From contig CAMFHA010000013.1 of NCBI GenBank assembly GCA_945952115.1, positions 1 to 38,212 on the forward strand: a DNA stretch of 38,212 nucleotides, read 5' to 3'. Position 1 is the stretch's first letter. Every line of letters starts with the position of its first letter. The notes beneath the pieces are model-generated. The model was not told the DNA's origin and did not search any database. It was given only the letters and a program-made list of their open reading frames with translations. The DNA comes from an uncultured Legionella sp. Its GTDB lineage: Bacteria; Pseudomonadota; Gammaproteobacteria; Legionellales; Legionellaceae. Positions 25,686-36,800 of this stretch are shown here, piece after piece. Made by a program: the position numbers and the translations under genes.

Positions 25686-27532
25686 TGGCGTTCCTCTAGC
25701 GCTTCCCAACGAACATAAAACTCAGCTAAATGACGCTCATCTGTTGCTAATTGCTGATTTATTTCAGTAATTAATTTAGCATCTTGCTGATAAAACTCAG
25801 GCTCTGCCATTTTTAATTGTAATTCATGAATTTTTTTCTCTAACGCTTCTATTTTTTGAGGTAATTGAGCTAGCTCACGCTGTTCATTATAACTTAGTTT
25901 GTTACTGTTTATTGTGCGTTTTATTGGCGTTGCTAAGGATTCTTTTTTATCATTTGTTTGTTTTTTAAAATTTTTATAATCATCATAACCTCCAACAAAC
26001 TCATTGAAGCTACCCTCCCCTTCGTAGACTAAAACACTGGTTACGACTTGATTAATAAACGCTCTATCATGGCTAATTAAAATCAAAGTTCCAGGATAAT
26101 CCATTAACATCTGCTCTAATAATTCGAGTGTTTCGATGTCTAAATCATTTGTTGGTTCATCCATTACTAGAAAATTAACAGGTTTAGCAAATAATTTAGC
26201 AAGTAATAAACGATTTCGCTCTCCCCCTGATAAAGAAGAAACTGGTTGGTTAAATCGTTCTGGAGCAAATAAAAAATCACGCAAATAACTAGCGACATGT
26301 TTTTGCTTACCGTTAACGGTAACATAATCAGCCCCATCTCCCACATTAAACATCACTGTTTTATCTTCTAGTAATTGCCTACGTAATTGATCAAAATAAG
26401 CTACATTCAATGAAGTACCTTGTTTTATTGCTCCTGAATCAGGTTTGAGCTCATTTAGCAATAAACGAACTAAGGTTGTTTTACCACAACCATTAGGTCC
26501 TATAATTCCTAATTTATCACCTCGCGTTAATAAAAGAGATAAATTACGGATGATGGGTTTACCATTTATAGAGTAATTAATTTTTTCTGCTTCAATAACA
26601 GAATAACCTGAACGATTTACTTCTAAGTTAACCGTTTTAACTGTTCCTAATTGATTACGTCGAGCTTTATATTCTTCTCTTAATGCTTTTAAAGCACGCA
26701 CTCGACCTTCATTACGAGTGCGTCTTGCTTTAATACCTGTACGAATCCATACTTCCTCTTCAGCCAATTTTTTATCAAAAAGAGCATTGTGTTTTTGCTC
26801 ACTAAGACGAATAGTTTCACGTCTATCTAAATAAGTTTCATAATCACATTGATGAACATATAGTTTTCCTCTATCAATTTCTACGATGCGATTAGCAACC
26901 TGACTTAAAAATTCTCTATCATGAGTAACAACCATTACCGAGCCAGAAAAGCTTTTTAAATAAGACTCTAACCATTCAATAGCTTCAATATCCAAATGGT
27001 TAGTTGGTTCATCCAGAAGCAAGAGATCAGGCGAAGCAAGTAAAGCTGCGCCTAAAAGAACTCGACGCTTCATTCCTCCAGATAAGTTTTTCATTTGCTC
27101 ATTAAGATTAATTCCTAAACGACTAGCCATCGTTTCAATTTGGGGTAAGAGATCCCAAGTATGCAAAGAATCCATGCGCTCTTGACAACGAGCTAATTGT
27201 TCTGTCGCCCCAGTTTGAGAATAATAATGAAATTGAGCTAATACTTCTCCTCTTTCACCTAAATCATTAACTAGAAGTTGATAGACTGACTCATCACCTG
27301 TAAAAGGTACTTCTTGTGTTAACCCGGCAATACGTAAGCCTGAAATTTTTTGAATCTGCCCCCCATCACTTACTAGGTCGCCTTTTAGTAATTTTAATAA
27401 ACTAGATTTACCAGCGCCATTTCTACCAACTAGGGCAATGCGGTCATGAGGTTGAATTTGTAAATCAGCCTGATCTAACAAATGATTGCCAGATACAATT
27501 AAATTTACACTATTAAAAGAAAGAATACTCAT
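25682..27532 (-). CDS. uup: Uup, ABC-F family ATPase
   Basis: 616 residues with two ABC cassettes and no membrane domain. Walker A motifs are GRNGAGKSS (near residue 36) and GPNGCGKTT; the signatures LSGGMKRR and LSGGERNR are followed by Walker B sequences [11 protein letters not shown] and [12 protein letters not shown] charged interdomain linker rich in Arg ([22 protein letters not shown]) and a C-terminal coiled coil of about 80 residues identify it as Uup rather than EttA. Uup-type proteins act on ribosomes and affect transposon precise excision. It overlaps ridA by four bases (ATGA) and the downstream membrane-protein gene by four. Confidence 0.93.
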   Translation of the reverse strand: MSILSFNSVNLIVSGNHLLDQADLQIQPHDRIALVGRNGAGKSSLLKLLKGDLVSDGGQIQKISGLRIAGLTQEVPFTGDESVYQLLVNDLGERGEVLAQFHYYSQTGATEQLARCQERMDSLHTWDLLPQIETMASRLGINLNEQMKNLSGGMKRRVLLGAALLASPDLLLLDEPTNHLDIEAIEWLESYLKSFSGSVMVVTHDREFLSQVANRIVEIDRGKLYVHQCDYETYLDRRETIRLSEQKHNALFDKKLAEEEVWIRTGIKARRTRNEGRVRALKALREEYKARRNQLGTVKTVNLEVNRSGYSVIEAEKINYSINGKPIIRNLSLLLTRGDKLGIIGPNGCGKTTLVRLLLNELKPDSGAIKQGTSLNVAYFDQLRRQLLEDKTVMFNVGDGADYVTVNGKQKHVASYLRDFLFAPERFNQPVSSLSGGERNRLLLAKLFAKPVNFLVMDEPTNDLDIETLELLEQMLMDYPGTLILISHDRAFINQVVTSVLVYEGEGSFNEFVGGYDDYKNFKKQTNDKKESLATPIKRTINSNKLSYNEQRELAQLPQKIEALEKKIHELQLKMAEPEFYQQDAKLITEINQQLATDERHLAEFYVRWEALEERQ

Positions 27533-27912
27533 GAAATGCTTAAAGTCATAATCCCGTCCATCTCAACTAAAGCTCCTTTAGGCAGCTCAGATACACCAAT
27601 TGCAGCTCGGGCAGGATAAGGTTCAGAAAAATGTCGGTTCATTGCTTCATTAATTAACGGAAAATGACTTAAATCAGTCAAAAATACAGTTAATTTAACT
27701 ATATGAGCCAAACTTCCACCAGCAGCCTCACAAACAGCTGATAAATTTTTGATAACTTGCTCTATTTGTTCCTCAATATCCTCACTACACATTTGCATCG
27801 TCAAAGGGTCAAGTGCAATCTGACCTGAAAGGTAAACTGTATTACCACATTTCATTGCTTGACTATAAGTACCAATCGCTTGAGGAGCTTGTTTTGTATT
27901 AATTGCTTGCAT
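27529..27912 (-). CDS. ridA: RidA, enamine/imine deaminase
   Basis: 127 residues, the full length of the YjgF/YER057c/UK114 family. It hydrolyses reactive 2-aminoacrylate and related imines made by PLP enzymes. Motifs include [14 protein letters not shown], and the signature [20 protein letters not shown] with the substrate-binding Arg. AAGGAG, inside the end of spoT, lies eight bases before its ATG, which overlaps the spoT stop by one base. This is a tight spoT-ridA-uup operon. Confidence 0.95.
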   Translation of the reverse strand: MQAINTKQAPQAIGTYSQAMKCGNTVYLSGQIALDPLTMQMCSEDIEEQIEQVIKNLSAVCEAAGGSLAHIVKLTVFLTDLSHFPLINEAMNRHFSEPYPARAAIGVSELPKGALVEMDGIMTLSIS

Positions 27913-30035
27913 TAATTATCTCCTTGCTTCTTTCTATATAAACGCATCACCACTTTATTTGCGCGTAAACGACGCATTACACGCGCCAAATGAATTCGAT
28001 CAGTTACACTAATAGAAAAAGTTACTGCATTATGCCGACCATCTCGTGGATCTACGTTAATATTGCCTATATTAGAACCCGCTTCTGAAATAGCTGTAGC
28101 TAGAGCTGCTAAAACACCACGCTCATTAGCAACATCAACTGTAATATCTACCCAATATTCTCCTTGAACTTGATCATCCCAACGTAAAGCTACAAATTGT
28201 TCCGGTAAACTACGCGATACATTAAGGCTATAACAGTCACTAGAATGAACAACAATACCTCTACCCTGCTGGAACTTACCTACAATATTATCGCCAGGAA
28301 TAGGTTGGCAACATTCACCAAAATGAATCACCATTCCTTCAGTACCTTTAATAGCTAAAGGTTGTGCTTTGGCTTTATTAAGTTCATTAGAATCTTGAGT
28401 AACAACTAAGCGTTTTGCAATAACCATGGACATTTGATTGCCAATACCAATAGCATAAAGGAGATCATCTACTGTTTTATAATGTAAATCTTTGAGTAAA
28501 GCATTTAAAGATTCTGGAGGGGTTTTGGCATAATCACTAGAAAGCTCCGTTAATGATTGCTCTAAAAGCCGTTTACCTAAAACAATTGATTCAGCATGTT
28601 GCTGGCTTTTTAAGAAATGCCTGATATTAGAGCGCGCCTTACCTGTTATAACAAAATTAAGCCAAGCAGGATTCGGATGAGCACCAGGGGCAGTAATAAT
28701 TTCAACCGTTTGGCCATTAGTTAAAGGAATGCTTAAAGGAACAAGACGGCGATTCACTTTTGCTGCAACGCAGCTATTACCTACTCCCGAGTGAACAGTA
28801 TAAGCAAAATCTACAGGTGTTGCGCCTTTGGGCAACTCCATAATATGGCCTTTAGGAGTAAAAACATAAATCTCATCAGGAAAAAGATCAATTTTAACGT
28901 TTTCAATAAATTCTAAGGAGCTACCAGTGCTTCGTTGCATTTCTAACAAACTTTGTACCCATTCTCGCGCTCGCAATTGTGCCTCGTTTACCTCTAAGCC
29001 AGACGATTTATAAATCCAGTGTGCAGCAACTCCATTATCTGCAACCTTATCCATTTCACGTGTTCGTATTTGCACCTCAAGTGGAACACCAAAAGGACCA
29101 AACAAAGTGGTATGCAAGGATTGATAGCCATTTGCTTTAGGTATACCAATATAATCTTTAAAACGCTGGGGCACCGGCTTATAAGTACAATGCAAAGCGC
29201 CTAAAATACGATAACATGAATCAATATCTTCAGTGATTACTCGAAAAGCAAATACATCGGTAATTTCAGTAAAAGAGGATTTTTTAAGACGCATTTTACG
29301 ATAAATGCTATACAAATGTTTTTGGCGACCAAAAACTTGTTCATAAGGAATATTAAGTTGAGATAAAGCGTGCTGTAAATCTTTTTCAATAGTTTTAGTT
29401 AATTCTCGTCGATTACCACGTGATTTTTCTACTGCTGACTTAATAGCGCGATAACGCATCGGATATAAAGCTTGAAAACCTAGATCTTCTAAACCCACAT
29501 AAATACCATGCATCCCTAAACGGTTAGCAATAGGAGCATAAATTTCCAACGTTTCAATGGCAATACGTCGGCGTTTAGCATAGGGCATTGCTCCTAAAGT
29601 CCGCATGTTATGTAAACGATCAGCTAACTTGACAATAATAACACGAATATCTTTGACCATGGCTAAAACCATTTTGCGGAAATTTTCTGCCTGTGCCTCA
29701 GCTTTTGATTCAAATTTTATTTTAGTTAATTTGGTAACTCCATCAACTAATGCAGAAATTTCTTCGCCAAATTGTTTTAATAGATCTTCTTTGCTAATCG
29801 AGGTATCTTCGACGACGTCATGAAGCAACGTAGCCATGATAGTTTGGTAATCCAACCTCATTCGAGCTAGGATTAATGCGGCAGCAACAGGATGAGTAAT
29901 ATAAGGTTCGCCTGATCTTCGCATTTGGCCATGATGAGCCTGCTCAGCAACCACATAGGCCTGATAACATTTTTCTATTTGCGCTGGCTCAAGATAGCAT
30001 TTTAGCTCATCATTAAGCTCTGTGAAGTAGCTCAC
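27912..30035 (-). CDS. spoT: SpoT, bifunctional (p)ppGpp synthetase/hydrolase
   Basis: 707 residues from a GTG at 30035. I prefer this start because AGGAG lies six bases upstream (30042-30046) and because [11 protein letters not shown] aligns with the beginning of E. coli SpoT; GTG at 30080 or ATG at 30059 would add 15 or 8 residues. The N-terminal HD hydrolase domain is intact ([24 protein letters not shown]). The synthetase domain follows ([39 protein letters not shown]), then TGS ([10 protein letters not shown]), the helical and Cys-containing region, and a C-terminal ACT domain. It controls the stringent response, which in Legionella drives the switch to the transmissive state. Confidence 0.95.
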   Translation of the reverse strand: MSYFTELNDELKCYLEPAQIEKCYQAYVVAEQAHHGQMRRSGEPYITHPVAAALILARMRLDYQTIMATLLHDVVEDTSISKEDLLKQFGEEISALVDGVTKLTKIKFESKAEAQAENFRKMVLAMVKDIRVIIVKLADRLHNMRTLGAMPYAKRRRIAIETLEIYAPIANRLGMHGIYVGLEDLGFQALYPMRYRAIKSAVEKSRGNRRELTKTIEKDLQHALSQLNIPYEQVFGRQKHLYSIYRKMRLKKSSFTEITDVFAFRVITEDIDSCYRILGALHCTYKPVPQRFKDYIGIPKANGYQSLHTTLFGPFGVPLEVQIRTREMDKVADNGVAAHWIYKSSGLEVNEAQLRAREWVQSLLEMQRSTGSSLEFIENVKIDLFPDEIYVFTPKGHIMELPKGATPVDFAYTVHSGVGNSCVAAKVNRRLVPLSIPLTNGQTVEIITAPGAHPNPAWLNFVITGKARSNIRHFLKSQQHAESIVLGKRLLEQSLTELSSDYAKTPPESLNALLKDLHYKTVDDLLYAIGIGNQMSMVIAKRLVVTQDSNELNKAKAQPLAIKGTEGMVIHFGECCQPIPGDNIVGKFQQGRGIVVHSSDCYSLNVSRSLPEQFVALRWDDQVQGEYWVDITVDVANERGVLAALATAISEAGSNIGNINVDPRDGRHNAVTFSISVTDRIHLARVMRRLRANKVVMRLYRKKQGDN

Positions 30036-30115
30036 GCAGTGCTCCTGTGTGTCCAACATAGCTAAGCAGGAAAAGCTCACCCTGCATCAGGGAAAACCCT
30101 CTTTTGGCTCATCTT

Positions 30116-30181
30116 GAGAGAAAAAAGTTCAAAAATGCTCAAATAAACATCGACTCTGCGCTTTTTGAACTTTTTTCTCTC
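30116..30181. repeat. Perfect 20-bp inverted repeat between rpoZ and spoT
   Basis: GAGAGAAAAAAGTTCAAAAA (30116-30135) is exactly complementary to 30162-30181. It lies in the 260-bp gap between rpoZ and spoT. The stem is AT-rich and the T-run is inside it, so it is an atypical terminator; it may reduce read-through from rpoZ, or be another small palindromic element. spoT may therefore have its own promoter. Confidence 0.6.
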
Positions 30182-30296
30182 GACCTGGATTCAAAATTAA
30201 ACTTTCTTCAAGATTCTATATCTCAGGTTATCTATACTTCACGTTAAAAATCACAAATTGTGACCGCGCGAAGTATAGTACATTAAGCAGACCGAA

Positions 30297-30500
30297 TTAA
30301 TCTTTATCTAAGATGTCAGCCTTAATAAAACCTTCAGCAATTTCGCGCAAAGCAACTACAGTAGGTTTATCATTTTCCCATTCAACCATTGGTTGATCTC
30401 CACGAACTGCAATTTGACGTGCGCGCTTGGTTGCTACCATTACTAATTCGAATCGATTTGCAACATGCTCTAAACAATCTTCAACTGTTACTCGTGCCAT
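30297..30500 (-). CDS. rpoZ: RpoZ, RNA polymerase omega subunit
   Basis: 67 residues from the ATG at 30500, preceded by GGGGAG at a good distance; a GTG five codons upstream overlaps that site. [20 protein letters not shown] and KRARQI are the family signatures. Omega helps assemble the polymerase and forms part of a ppGpp site, which fits its place beside spoT. The short C-terminus is typical. Confidence 0.96.
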   Translation of the reverse strand: MARVTVEDCLEHVANRFELVMVATKRARQIAVRGDQPMVEWENDKPTVVALREIAEGFIKADILDKD

Positions 30501-30560
30501 AAGTTTACTCCCCACTAAATAAAGCTTTTTGCTTTAATATTCAAACTTACTATTTTACTG

Positions 30561-31181
30561 CTAGGACAATAAGAATGAAAGTAATTTTGCCTGTTTATTT
30601 ACTTGCCGTTCCATTTTCAAACGATTAGCAATCACTATTGCTCTTAATTCTACAGCAGCATGCTCAAAATTATCATTAACAATTAAATAATCAAATTCAG
30701 GATAATGGCTTAATTCATCTTGCGCTTTAATCATTCGATCACTAATTACATCATCTTTATCTTGGCACCGATTCATTAAACGTCTTTTTAACTCCTCGAT
30801 AGAAGGAGGTACAATAAAAATACTAACTGCATTCGGAAATAGCCGTTTAAGCTGCTCAGCGCCTTGCCAATCAATATCTAAGGCTACATCAATACCTTGT
30901 TTTAAGCGATCATTAATTTGTGCTACGGAAGTCCCATACAAGTTATTAAAAACACAAGCATGTTCTACAAAAGCATTTTCATTGACCATCATCATAAATT
31001 GATCTTTATTAACAAAATAATAATCAATTCCATCAGTCTCACCAGGTCTAATTTCTCGTGTAGTATGAGAAATAGAAAGCTCAATATCATTTAGTGTCGT
31101 AACTAAATGCCGGACTAAACTGGTTTTTCCTCCTCCAGAAGGAGCCGCTACAATGTATAAATTTCCTGAATAATTTTCCAT
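30561..31181 (-). CDS. gmk: Gmk, guanylate kinase
   Basis: 206 residues, normal length. The P-loop [10 protein letters not shown] (13-22) is followed by the GMP-binding segment [13 protein letters not shown] and DYYFV, then [11 protein letters not shown] and the lid region [11 protein letters not shown]. It phosphorylates GMP and dGMP. It ends about 60 bp before rpoZ and starts five bases after yicC on the same strand, so yicC-gmk-rpoZ is probably one transcript. Confidence 0.97.
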   Translation of the reverse strand: MENYSGNLYIVAAPSGGGKTSLVRHLVTTLNDIELSISHTTREIRPGETDGIDYYFVNKDQFMMMVNENAFVEHACVFNNLYGTSVAQINDRLKQGIDVALDIDWQGAEQLKRLFPNAVSIFIVPPSIEELKRRLMNRCQDKDDVISDRMIKAQDELSHYPEFDYLIVNDNFEHAAVELRAIVIANRLKMERQVNKQAKLLSFLLS

Positions 31182-31186
31182 CCGCT

Positions 31187-32053
31187 TTACTCTATATTCT
31201 GTATTTGTTCACGCATCTGATCGATTAATACTTTCATTTCAATAGCACACTGAGTTAACTCAACTGAGTCCGATTTTGAACTTAAAGTATTTGCTTCTCT
31301 ATTTAGTTCTTGCATTAAGAAATCCAATCGTCGTCCAGCACTGTGCTCAACATTTAACGTGTTCTTTACTTCAGCCACATGTGTTTGTAAACGATCTAAT
31401 TCTTCAGTTACATCAAGACGAGTTAAAAGGATGGCTATTTCTTGCTCCACTCGTGTTTCTGGTACTTCAATTTTAACTGCATGTAAGCGTGTTAATAACT
31501 TATCTTTAGAATAAGTCGCAATCGTTTTAACTAAAGTTTTGGCTCGCTCTATTTCCTTACTTAAAGTCAATAATTTTGCTTCTATATGATTTTTTAACGC
31601 TTGACCTTCATTTACTCTGAATTCACTTAGCTGAACCACTGCGTCATTAAATAAAAATACAACATGGTCTTTTAAATCTTCTATATCACATTGAGCGACT
31701 TGGACAACACCTGGCCAAGTTAATATCTTACTGATACTAAGATCATTCGCTAAGTGATGTGATGCTGATAATTTATCAGCTAAATCTACTAAGGCATTTA
31801 CCATACCACTATTTATAAGAATAGACTCATTTTGCGTATTGTTATCCTGATATTTTAATTGACACTCTAATTTTCCACGATAAATCTTATCTTTGAGTAC
31901 ATTTCTAAGAGATGGTTCTAAAAAACGAAAAGCTTCTGGTAAACGAAAAGATGCATCTAAATAGCGATGATTAACAGAACGAATTTCCCAACAAAGCTGC
32001 GCAAAGTCGTACTGTTTTTGTACTCGAGCAAAAGCAGTCATACTAGAAATCAT
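31187..32053 (-). CDS. yicC: YicC family endoribonuclease
   Basis: 288 residues, the full length. The N-terminus [10 protein letters not shown] and [18 protein letters not shown] and the C-terminal [22 protein letters not shown] are the family's two conserved blocks. E. coli YicC is an RNA endonuclease linked to small-RNA decay. In many proteobacteria the gene lies next to rph. Here about 5.2 kb carrying two other genes separates them. Confidence 0.95.
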   Translation of the reverse strand: MISSMTAFARVQKQYDFAQLCWEIRSVNHRYLDASFRLPEAFRFLEPSLRNVLKDKIYRGKLECQLKYQDNNTQNESILINSGMVNALVDLADKLSASHHLANDLSISKILTWPGVVQVAQCDIEDLKDHVVFLFNDAVVQLSEFRVNEGQALKNHIEAKLLTLSKEIERAKTLVKTIATYSKDKLLTRLHAVKIEVPETRVEQEIAILLTRLDVTEELDRLQTHVAEVKNTLNVEHSAGRRLDFLMQELNREANTLSSKSDSVELTQCAIEMKVLIDQMREQIQNIE

Positions 32054-32138
32054 AAAAAATACCTATTAATTCACTTTGCGCGAATATACAACAAATTAAG
32101 CTATTTTCCCAGAAATATACCTAAGTTCCTTCAAAAGG

Positions 32139-33650
32139 CTATTTATCTAGTTTAAAAGCGTGCTCAAGATCTTGATTCAACTCTTGATGAGCCTTTCTCA
32201 ATTTAGCTTCAGAACGTGTTTCTCCATAAAATAATGGATGCCCTGTTTTTTTATAGTTAATATAATGAGCTATACCAAAGCTTAAGCTTGCAATAAAGTT
32301 TACGGCAGCCATTAACATTAATCGCACTGTTTTAGATAGAGCAGATCTATCATGACCTAGAACTGATTGAGAATAATTTACTTTAGCCTTATTAAGTGCA
32401 CTAAGTAATAATTTTTTGTCATCCAGAGTGGGATTATCTTTTTTTGAAAATTCATTCAATGCTTGGAAACACTCTATCAGATAGTATTTGCTATGTTGAA
32501 GAGCGAGAGCATGTTTATTGCCAGCATTAGTATTTTTTAAATAATTAAGCACCTCTATATTAATCTGATAGATTTTTATAACCGCTTTGCATATATCAGG
32601 GTGTTTGATCATTTTACTGTATTCATCGGATAGCTCACCGTTTAGAACTTCTTTTATATTGGCTATCGCCATCAATTGCTCAGTGCGTTTTATTAAAACA
32701 TCAGCATATTTATTTATTACTTGTACTTGTTGTTTTTCGTGTAAACGACGTATATTGGTGTTGGGCTCAATCATTTCTGCTTCACATAAAATTGGACCTT
32801 TCTCACTAGCAAAAAAATCAAAGCGTGCTCGAGTAATTCCATCTGGATATTGCTTCAAATAAAAATTCATTAATCTATTAGCAAAATCAAGCATTCCTGG
32901 TGGAAGTTCTTCAGTTGATAAGGGCCTTCTTTCACTGGTATTATTGTTTTTAAATCCTTTGGGCTTCACTGTAGCATGGCTAAAATCATTCCCCAAATAA
33001 ACTAGTTGGTATTCTCCACTTTGTTCTACAAAGGGAATAAATGGTTGTAAAATAACTCCTTGATTTCCATTAATGGCTAACAATTGCTTTATTAATGTTT
33101 CAGCTTCAGAGAAAGGACGATATTTTTTGTTATCTTTAGCTAATAAATCCGCGTCCCGTGTAAATCTATAAGTACCTATTCCATCAGCGGATACCATGGG
33201 CTTTATAACAATATCCCCAGACCATATAGGATTATTTTGTCGTAATAAACTAAGTTTTTGCTCCAATGTTATCTTTTCTTCTGGATGAATAAATGCGGAA
33301 GGAGTAATTGAACCTTCTATGGCATCTTTATCACCAAATTCATCCAATAGAAAGGCTAAGTATTTTTCTTTATTCAGACTTAATTTAATTATATCTGCGT
33401 CATTAATTAATCTTTTTTTCCCAAGCTCACACCTTTGAAGCCAAGGAAATACTTCTTCAGCATACTTAGGCATATTCCAAGTTGAGCTAACAAAAATAGA
33501 ATCGTATTGTTCTAAATTAACAGTAGGATTTTGCCAATCAATTAGATCTACTTCAATACCACGACGCTCTAATTCCAATTTAATTAGCCAATCATCTGTT
33601 TGAGTATTTAAATGAGTTAATCCAGATTGCACTGCGATCGCTATTTTCAT
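32139..33650 (-). CDS. ATP-grasp ligase with C-terminal effector-like module
   Basis: 503 residues. Residues 1-305 form an ATP-grasp enzyme of the RimK/glutathione-synthetase-like group: IVIKP with Lys150, the mobile loop SADGIGTYRF, the adenine-hinge segment VILQPFI (199-205) with Glu213, and the metal-binding residues Asp278 and E290-A-E292-M-I-E295-P-N297. Such enzymes join an acyl-phosphate to an amine or thiol. The closest feel is to small amino-acid ligases such as DcsG; the substrate is unknown. From residue 352 to the end the protein is homologous to the C-terminus of the divergent neighbour, including the hydrophobic core NFIASLSFGIAHYINYKKTG. That half is unlike any ATP-grasp protein and probably serves membrane binding or secretion. 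The ATG is the first of the frame. Confidence 0.8.
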   Translation of the reverse strand: MKIAIAVQSGLTHLNTQTDDWLIKLELERRGIEVDLIDWQNPTVNLEQYDSIFVSSTWNMPKYAEEVFPWLQRCELGKKRLINDADIIKLSLNKEKYLAFLLDEFGDKDAIEGSITPSAFIHPEEKITLEQKLSLLRQNNPIWSGDIVIKPMVSADGIGTYRFTRDADLLAKDNKKYRPFSEAETLIKQLLAINGNQGVILQPFIPFVEQSGEYQLVYLGNDFSHATVKPKGFKNNNTSERRPLSTEELPPGMLDFANRLMNFYLKQYPDGITRARFDFFASEKGPILCEAEMIEPNTNIRRLHEKQQVQVINKYADVLIKRTEQLMAIANIKEVLNGELSDEYSKMIKHPDICKAVIKIYQINIEVLNYLKNTNAGNKHALALQHSKYYLIECFQALNEFSKKDNPTLDDKKLLLSALNKAKVNYSQSVLGHDRSALSKTVRLMLMAAVNFIASLSFGIAHYINYKKTGHPLFYGETRSEAKLRKAHQELNQDLEHAFKLDK

Positions 33651-33748
33651 TCAATATTCCTAGAGATATTTGTTCATAATGTGATATATTTTCCACACTT
33701 TAAATTATACCACACTATGGATAAATTGAAGACGCAATACACAATATA

Positions 33749-33778
33749 TGTACAAGTAATTGCGATTTGTTATATAAT
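33749..33778 (+). promoter_or_regulatory. Possible promoter of the IQ-motif gene
   Basis: TATAAT at 33773-33778 is preceded 18 bases upstream by TGTACA, a four-of-six match to the sigma-70 -35 box. It lies in the AT-rich gap (33651-33842) between the two divergent module-sharing genes, 65 bp before the GTG start. Judged by eye only. Confidence 0.35.
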
Positions 33779-33842
33779 TGAAAATTAAAGATCCTTTATA
33801 CGCTTTTTAAATTTGTTAAATCACTAGGATAAGGGTGCTGTA

Positions 33843-36800
33843 GTGAAAAAGCTTCTGACCAAACAAGTATTATTAAAAGAACTCAGCAAAGACATTCGTG
33901 TTTATTCTAATCAGATCAAAGCGAAAATTCATCAATCAGCAGATGCTACCCCCCCCTTGACAAAAAATACTCCAACTAAATCGCAGAAAGAACACGCAGC
34001 TAAAACTATACAAAAAATCTGGAGAGGGAAAAAAATTAAAGAAACTGTGGTAAAAAGCCCTTATTTTTCCTATCTCTCAATGATTGATCCTGATGATGAG
34101 TTTAGACAATTATCAACTATTATGTTCGGGCGTCATGTGGCTGAAATAAGGCTCGGAGCCCGAGAGCGAATTGATAATCCGATTCTAAATACGCGAGAAT
34201 TTTATCATCGCTCAATTGATCTTTCCAGTATTCTTACTGATACATTATTTAAAGAGTTTGAAATTCCTAATTTTAATGTGGATGAATATGCCTATACACC
34301 ACTAACTGATTTAAAAAGTAATCCGATAGAAGAAGTAATTGACCTTTTTCGGCAAGAAGTACCTAATTTAAAAATATTTAAAAAAGAATCTTATTCTGTC
34401 GTAATTCTTGCTATACCTCGTGATAGCTCTGAGTTATCACATATTAAAGAAAAAGTAAAAAATATGGGATTAGTGGCCTCTTCATGGGAGCTTACTGAAA
34501 ATTTAAAAACCTCGCTTAATTTAGAACAAGGCAAAGAGACTACTAAAGTTAAAATAGACCCTGATTTACCCAAAACTAAAGAAGAGCTGCTCAATAGCTC
34601 TATTATAATTAAATTAAATGCTATAGCGACAAGCGCAAGACCATATCCCACTAAAATATTGGCAAAGTGCTTACAAAAACTCTTAAAGGATCTACCTCCT
34701 ACTGTTGATTCCAAGTCTATTCAACGTGTCGCTTTGCTATTAGATTTAACGAATACTTTTTACAGCTATAATTATCCTCGTTATGCTCTTTGCGTTTATT
34801 CAATATTACATGAAATCAGTCTCAATCTTTTAAGAAATAAAGATCGTAACTATTTAGAACAGGAATACCAACATTTTCAAAAAGAATCCTCTGATACATT
34901 AAATAGAATTCTTGGTACTAATGAAAAACAGACAGAACATTCCACGCTTATTACAGCAGCAACTACTTCAGGTATAGGAGCTTGTGTAATAGCAATGCGA
35001 CTTGCAAGTAAAATGAAAATAAAAGACGGTGGCGCTCCGAAAGTAATGATATTTAAACCGTGCTACTATGAGCTTCCTAATATTTCCATGCTTAAGAAAG
35101 TAGAAAATTCAGAAGATGCAGATATCTTATTAATTTCAGCAGGACCAATTGTTAATCCAGAAGGATTAACACCGGGTGTTAATATTAATCAATTTGTAAG
35201 AAGACATGTGATTAATAAAAAACGGACTAAACCCATTTCAATTATAATTGATGCAACTACTGCTTTATATAGAAACCTCCAGCTAGATGATGATATAAAA
35301 AATTTAGTCATGGAAGGTAAGGTATCCCTTATTGTTCATGAGAGTCATCAAAAATTTGGCTTACTTCATAGTGATCAAGCTCAATATGGGAGAGTATTTG
35401 GGTGGTGCTCTAAATCACATTTCCATGATAAAGATCTTATAAAACTTCATACTCACTCTAAAGAAGATTTCTATAATCATTTAGACACACAAATTGGAGC
35501 TTTTGTTAGTACACGATGCAAACGTATTCTCGAAGATATTAAAGAAAGACATTTTACTAATGGAGCTATTTTAAGAAACCTTTTAATAAATACCTCTCTT
35601 ATATCAAACCATGTTGAAAAGCATGAGGATATGTTAAAAAATTTCAATGAACTCTATTTTTTAAATGACAAAGAAACTGCTCCTGATTCATACACGAGTC
35701 GATTAGAGAAAGCGGCATTTGGTGTTATTGATTATAGAGCGAGTTTTGGTCATTACACACCGTCTACAACTGGCGTAGTCAATCAACGACGTTTCAGTCC
35801 TGATGCTTCCGATGACTTAGATGTTTTAGTACAAGCATGTCATATTCGCTTATCTCAAGATCACTTACCTTCTGCACTTCTTTACATGTTAATTGATGAA
35901 GCACGAACAAAGAATGAAACGCTCACATTAGAAGAGCAGATAGTAACCATTGGCATGCTACATAATATTATTTCTAATGTGAGTTTAATTCCTCATACAT
36001 TTGGTGAGATCTGCGTGATATCTGGGCAACCAACAGAAAAAGAAAAAAAACGAGTACTTGATTCCCAAAAAAACCCTAAAGATCTTTTATTTATAAAGAC
36101 ACCTACTGGAGGAGTACAGCTAGGATATTCATCTTATGATAATCAATTCAAACTAGTAGAAGTTAAAAATACTAGCATTATTGCAATGGTAAAGCTTGGG
36201 ACTATCTCTAATCCCAATAATATTCATGCAATAACCTCTTATTTACAAACGCTTCAAATAGCTCGACTTCCTAAACATACGAATTTTGCAGTTGTATATA
36301 GTGCAATGCAGAATGCTTTAGAGTGTTGCCCTTTATTAAGGCAGCATCAGTATTTTTTAAATATCCATATTTGGTTAAGCGCTGTCAAAGAAAAAATTAT
36401 TCAACAATATAATCCGGAAAAAAAGCAACTTTTTTTAGATACTGTTCATGCTCTTTATTCAATGAATGTACCTTTAAAAGATACTGAGTTAGATCTATTA
36501 AGCCAATATCCTGAGATCTGCAAATATATAAAAAGGAACCAGGATAATCCAGATATAGCTAAAATAGTGCTTTCTTTGATGATGAGTGGAAAGCCCTTAG
36601 ATAAACTTTCTTACTTACTCAATAAAAAAAGTTTCATAGACGCTATTTATAAAATACATAAAGGCAACGCGGAAATTCTTAATGCGCTTAGTAACTCACC
36701 AGTGAAATTCAAAAACGCCAGTGATAGCTCAAAAACTTATATTCAAACCTGTTATACTGCATTATTTGATTTTCATCTTATTGATAATCCAAACGAAAAA

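Noticed and set aside
32587..32862. A 91-codon frame antisense to the ATP-grasp gene
   Set aside because: Shadow of the conserved ATP-grasp and module coding sequence; Ser/Cys/Ile-rich composition is typical of antisense frames in AT-rich genes.
9014..33842. PmrA- or CpxR-type boxes upstream of effector-like genes
   Set aside because: Reading the upstream regions by eye I found no convincing tandem pair of either type; single half-sites are expected by chance in such AT-rich DNA.
34391..34714. A 107-codon frame antisense to the IQ-motif gene
   Set aside because: It lies wholly opposite a long gene with good protein character; no ribosome site or family match.
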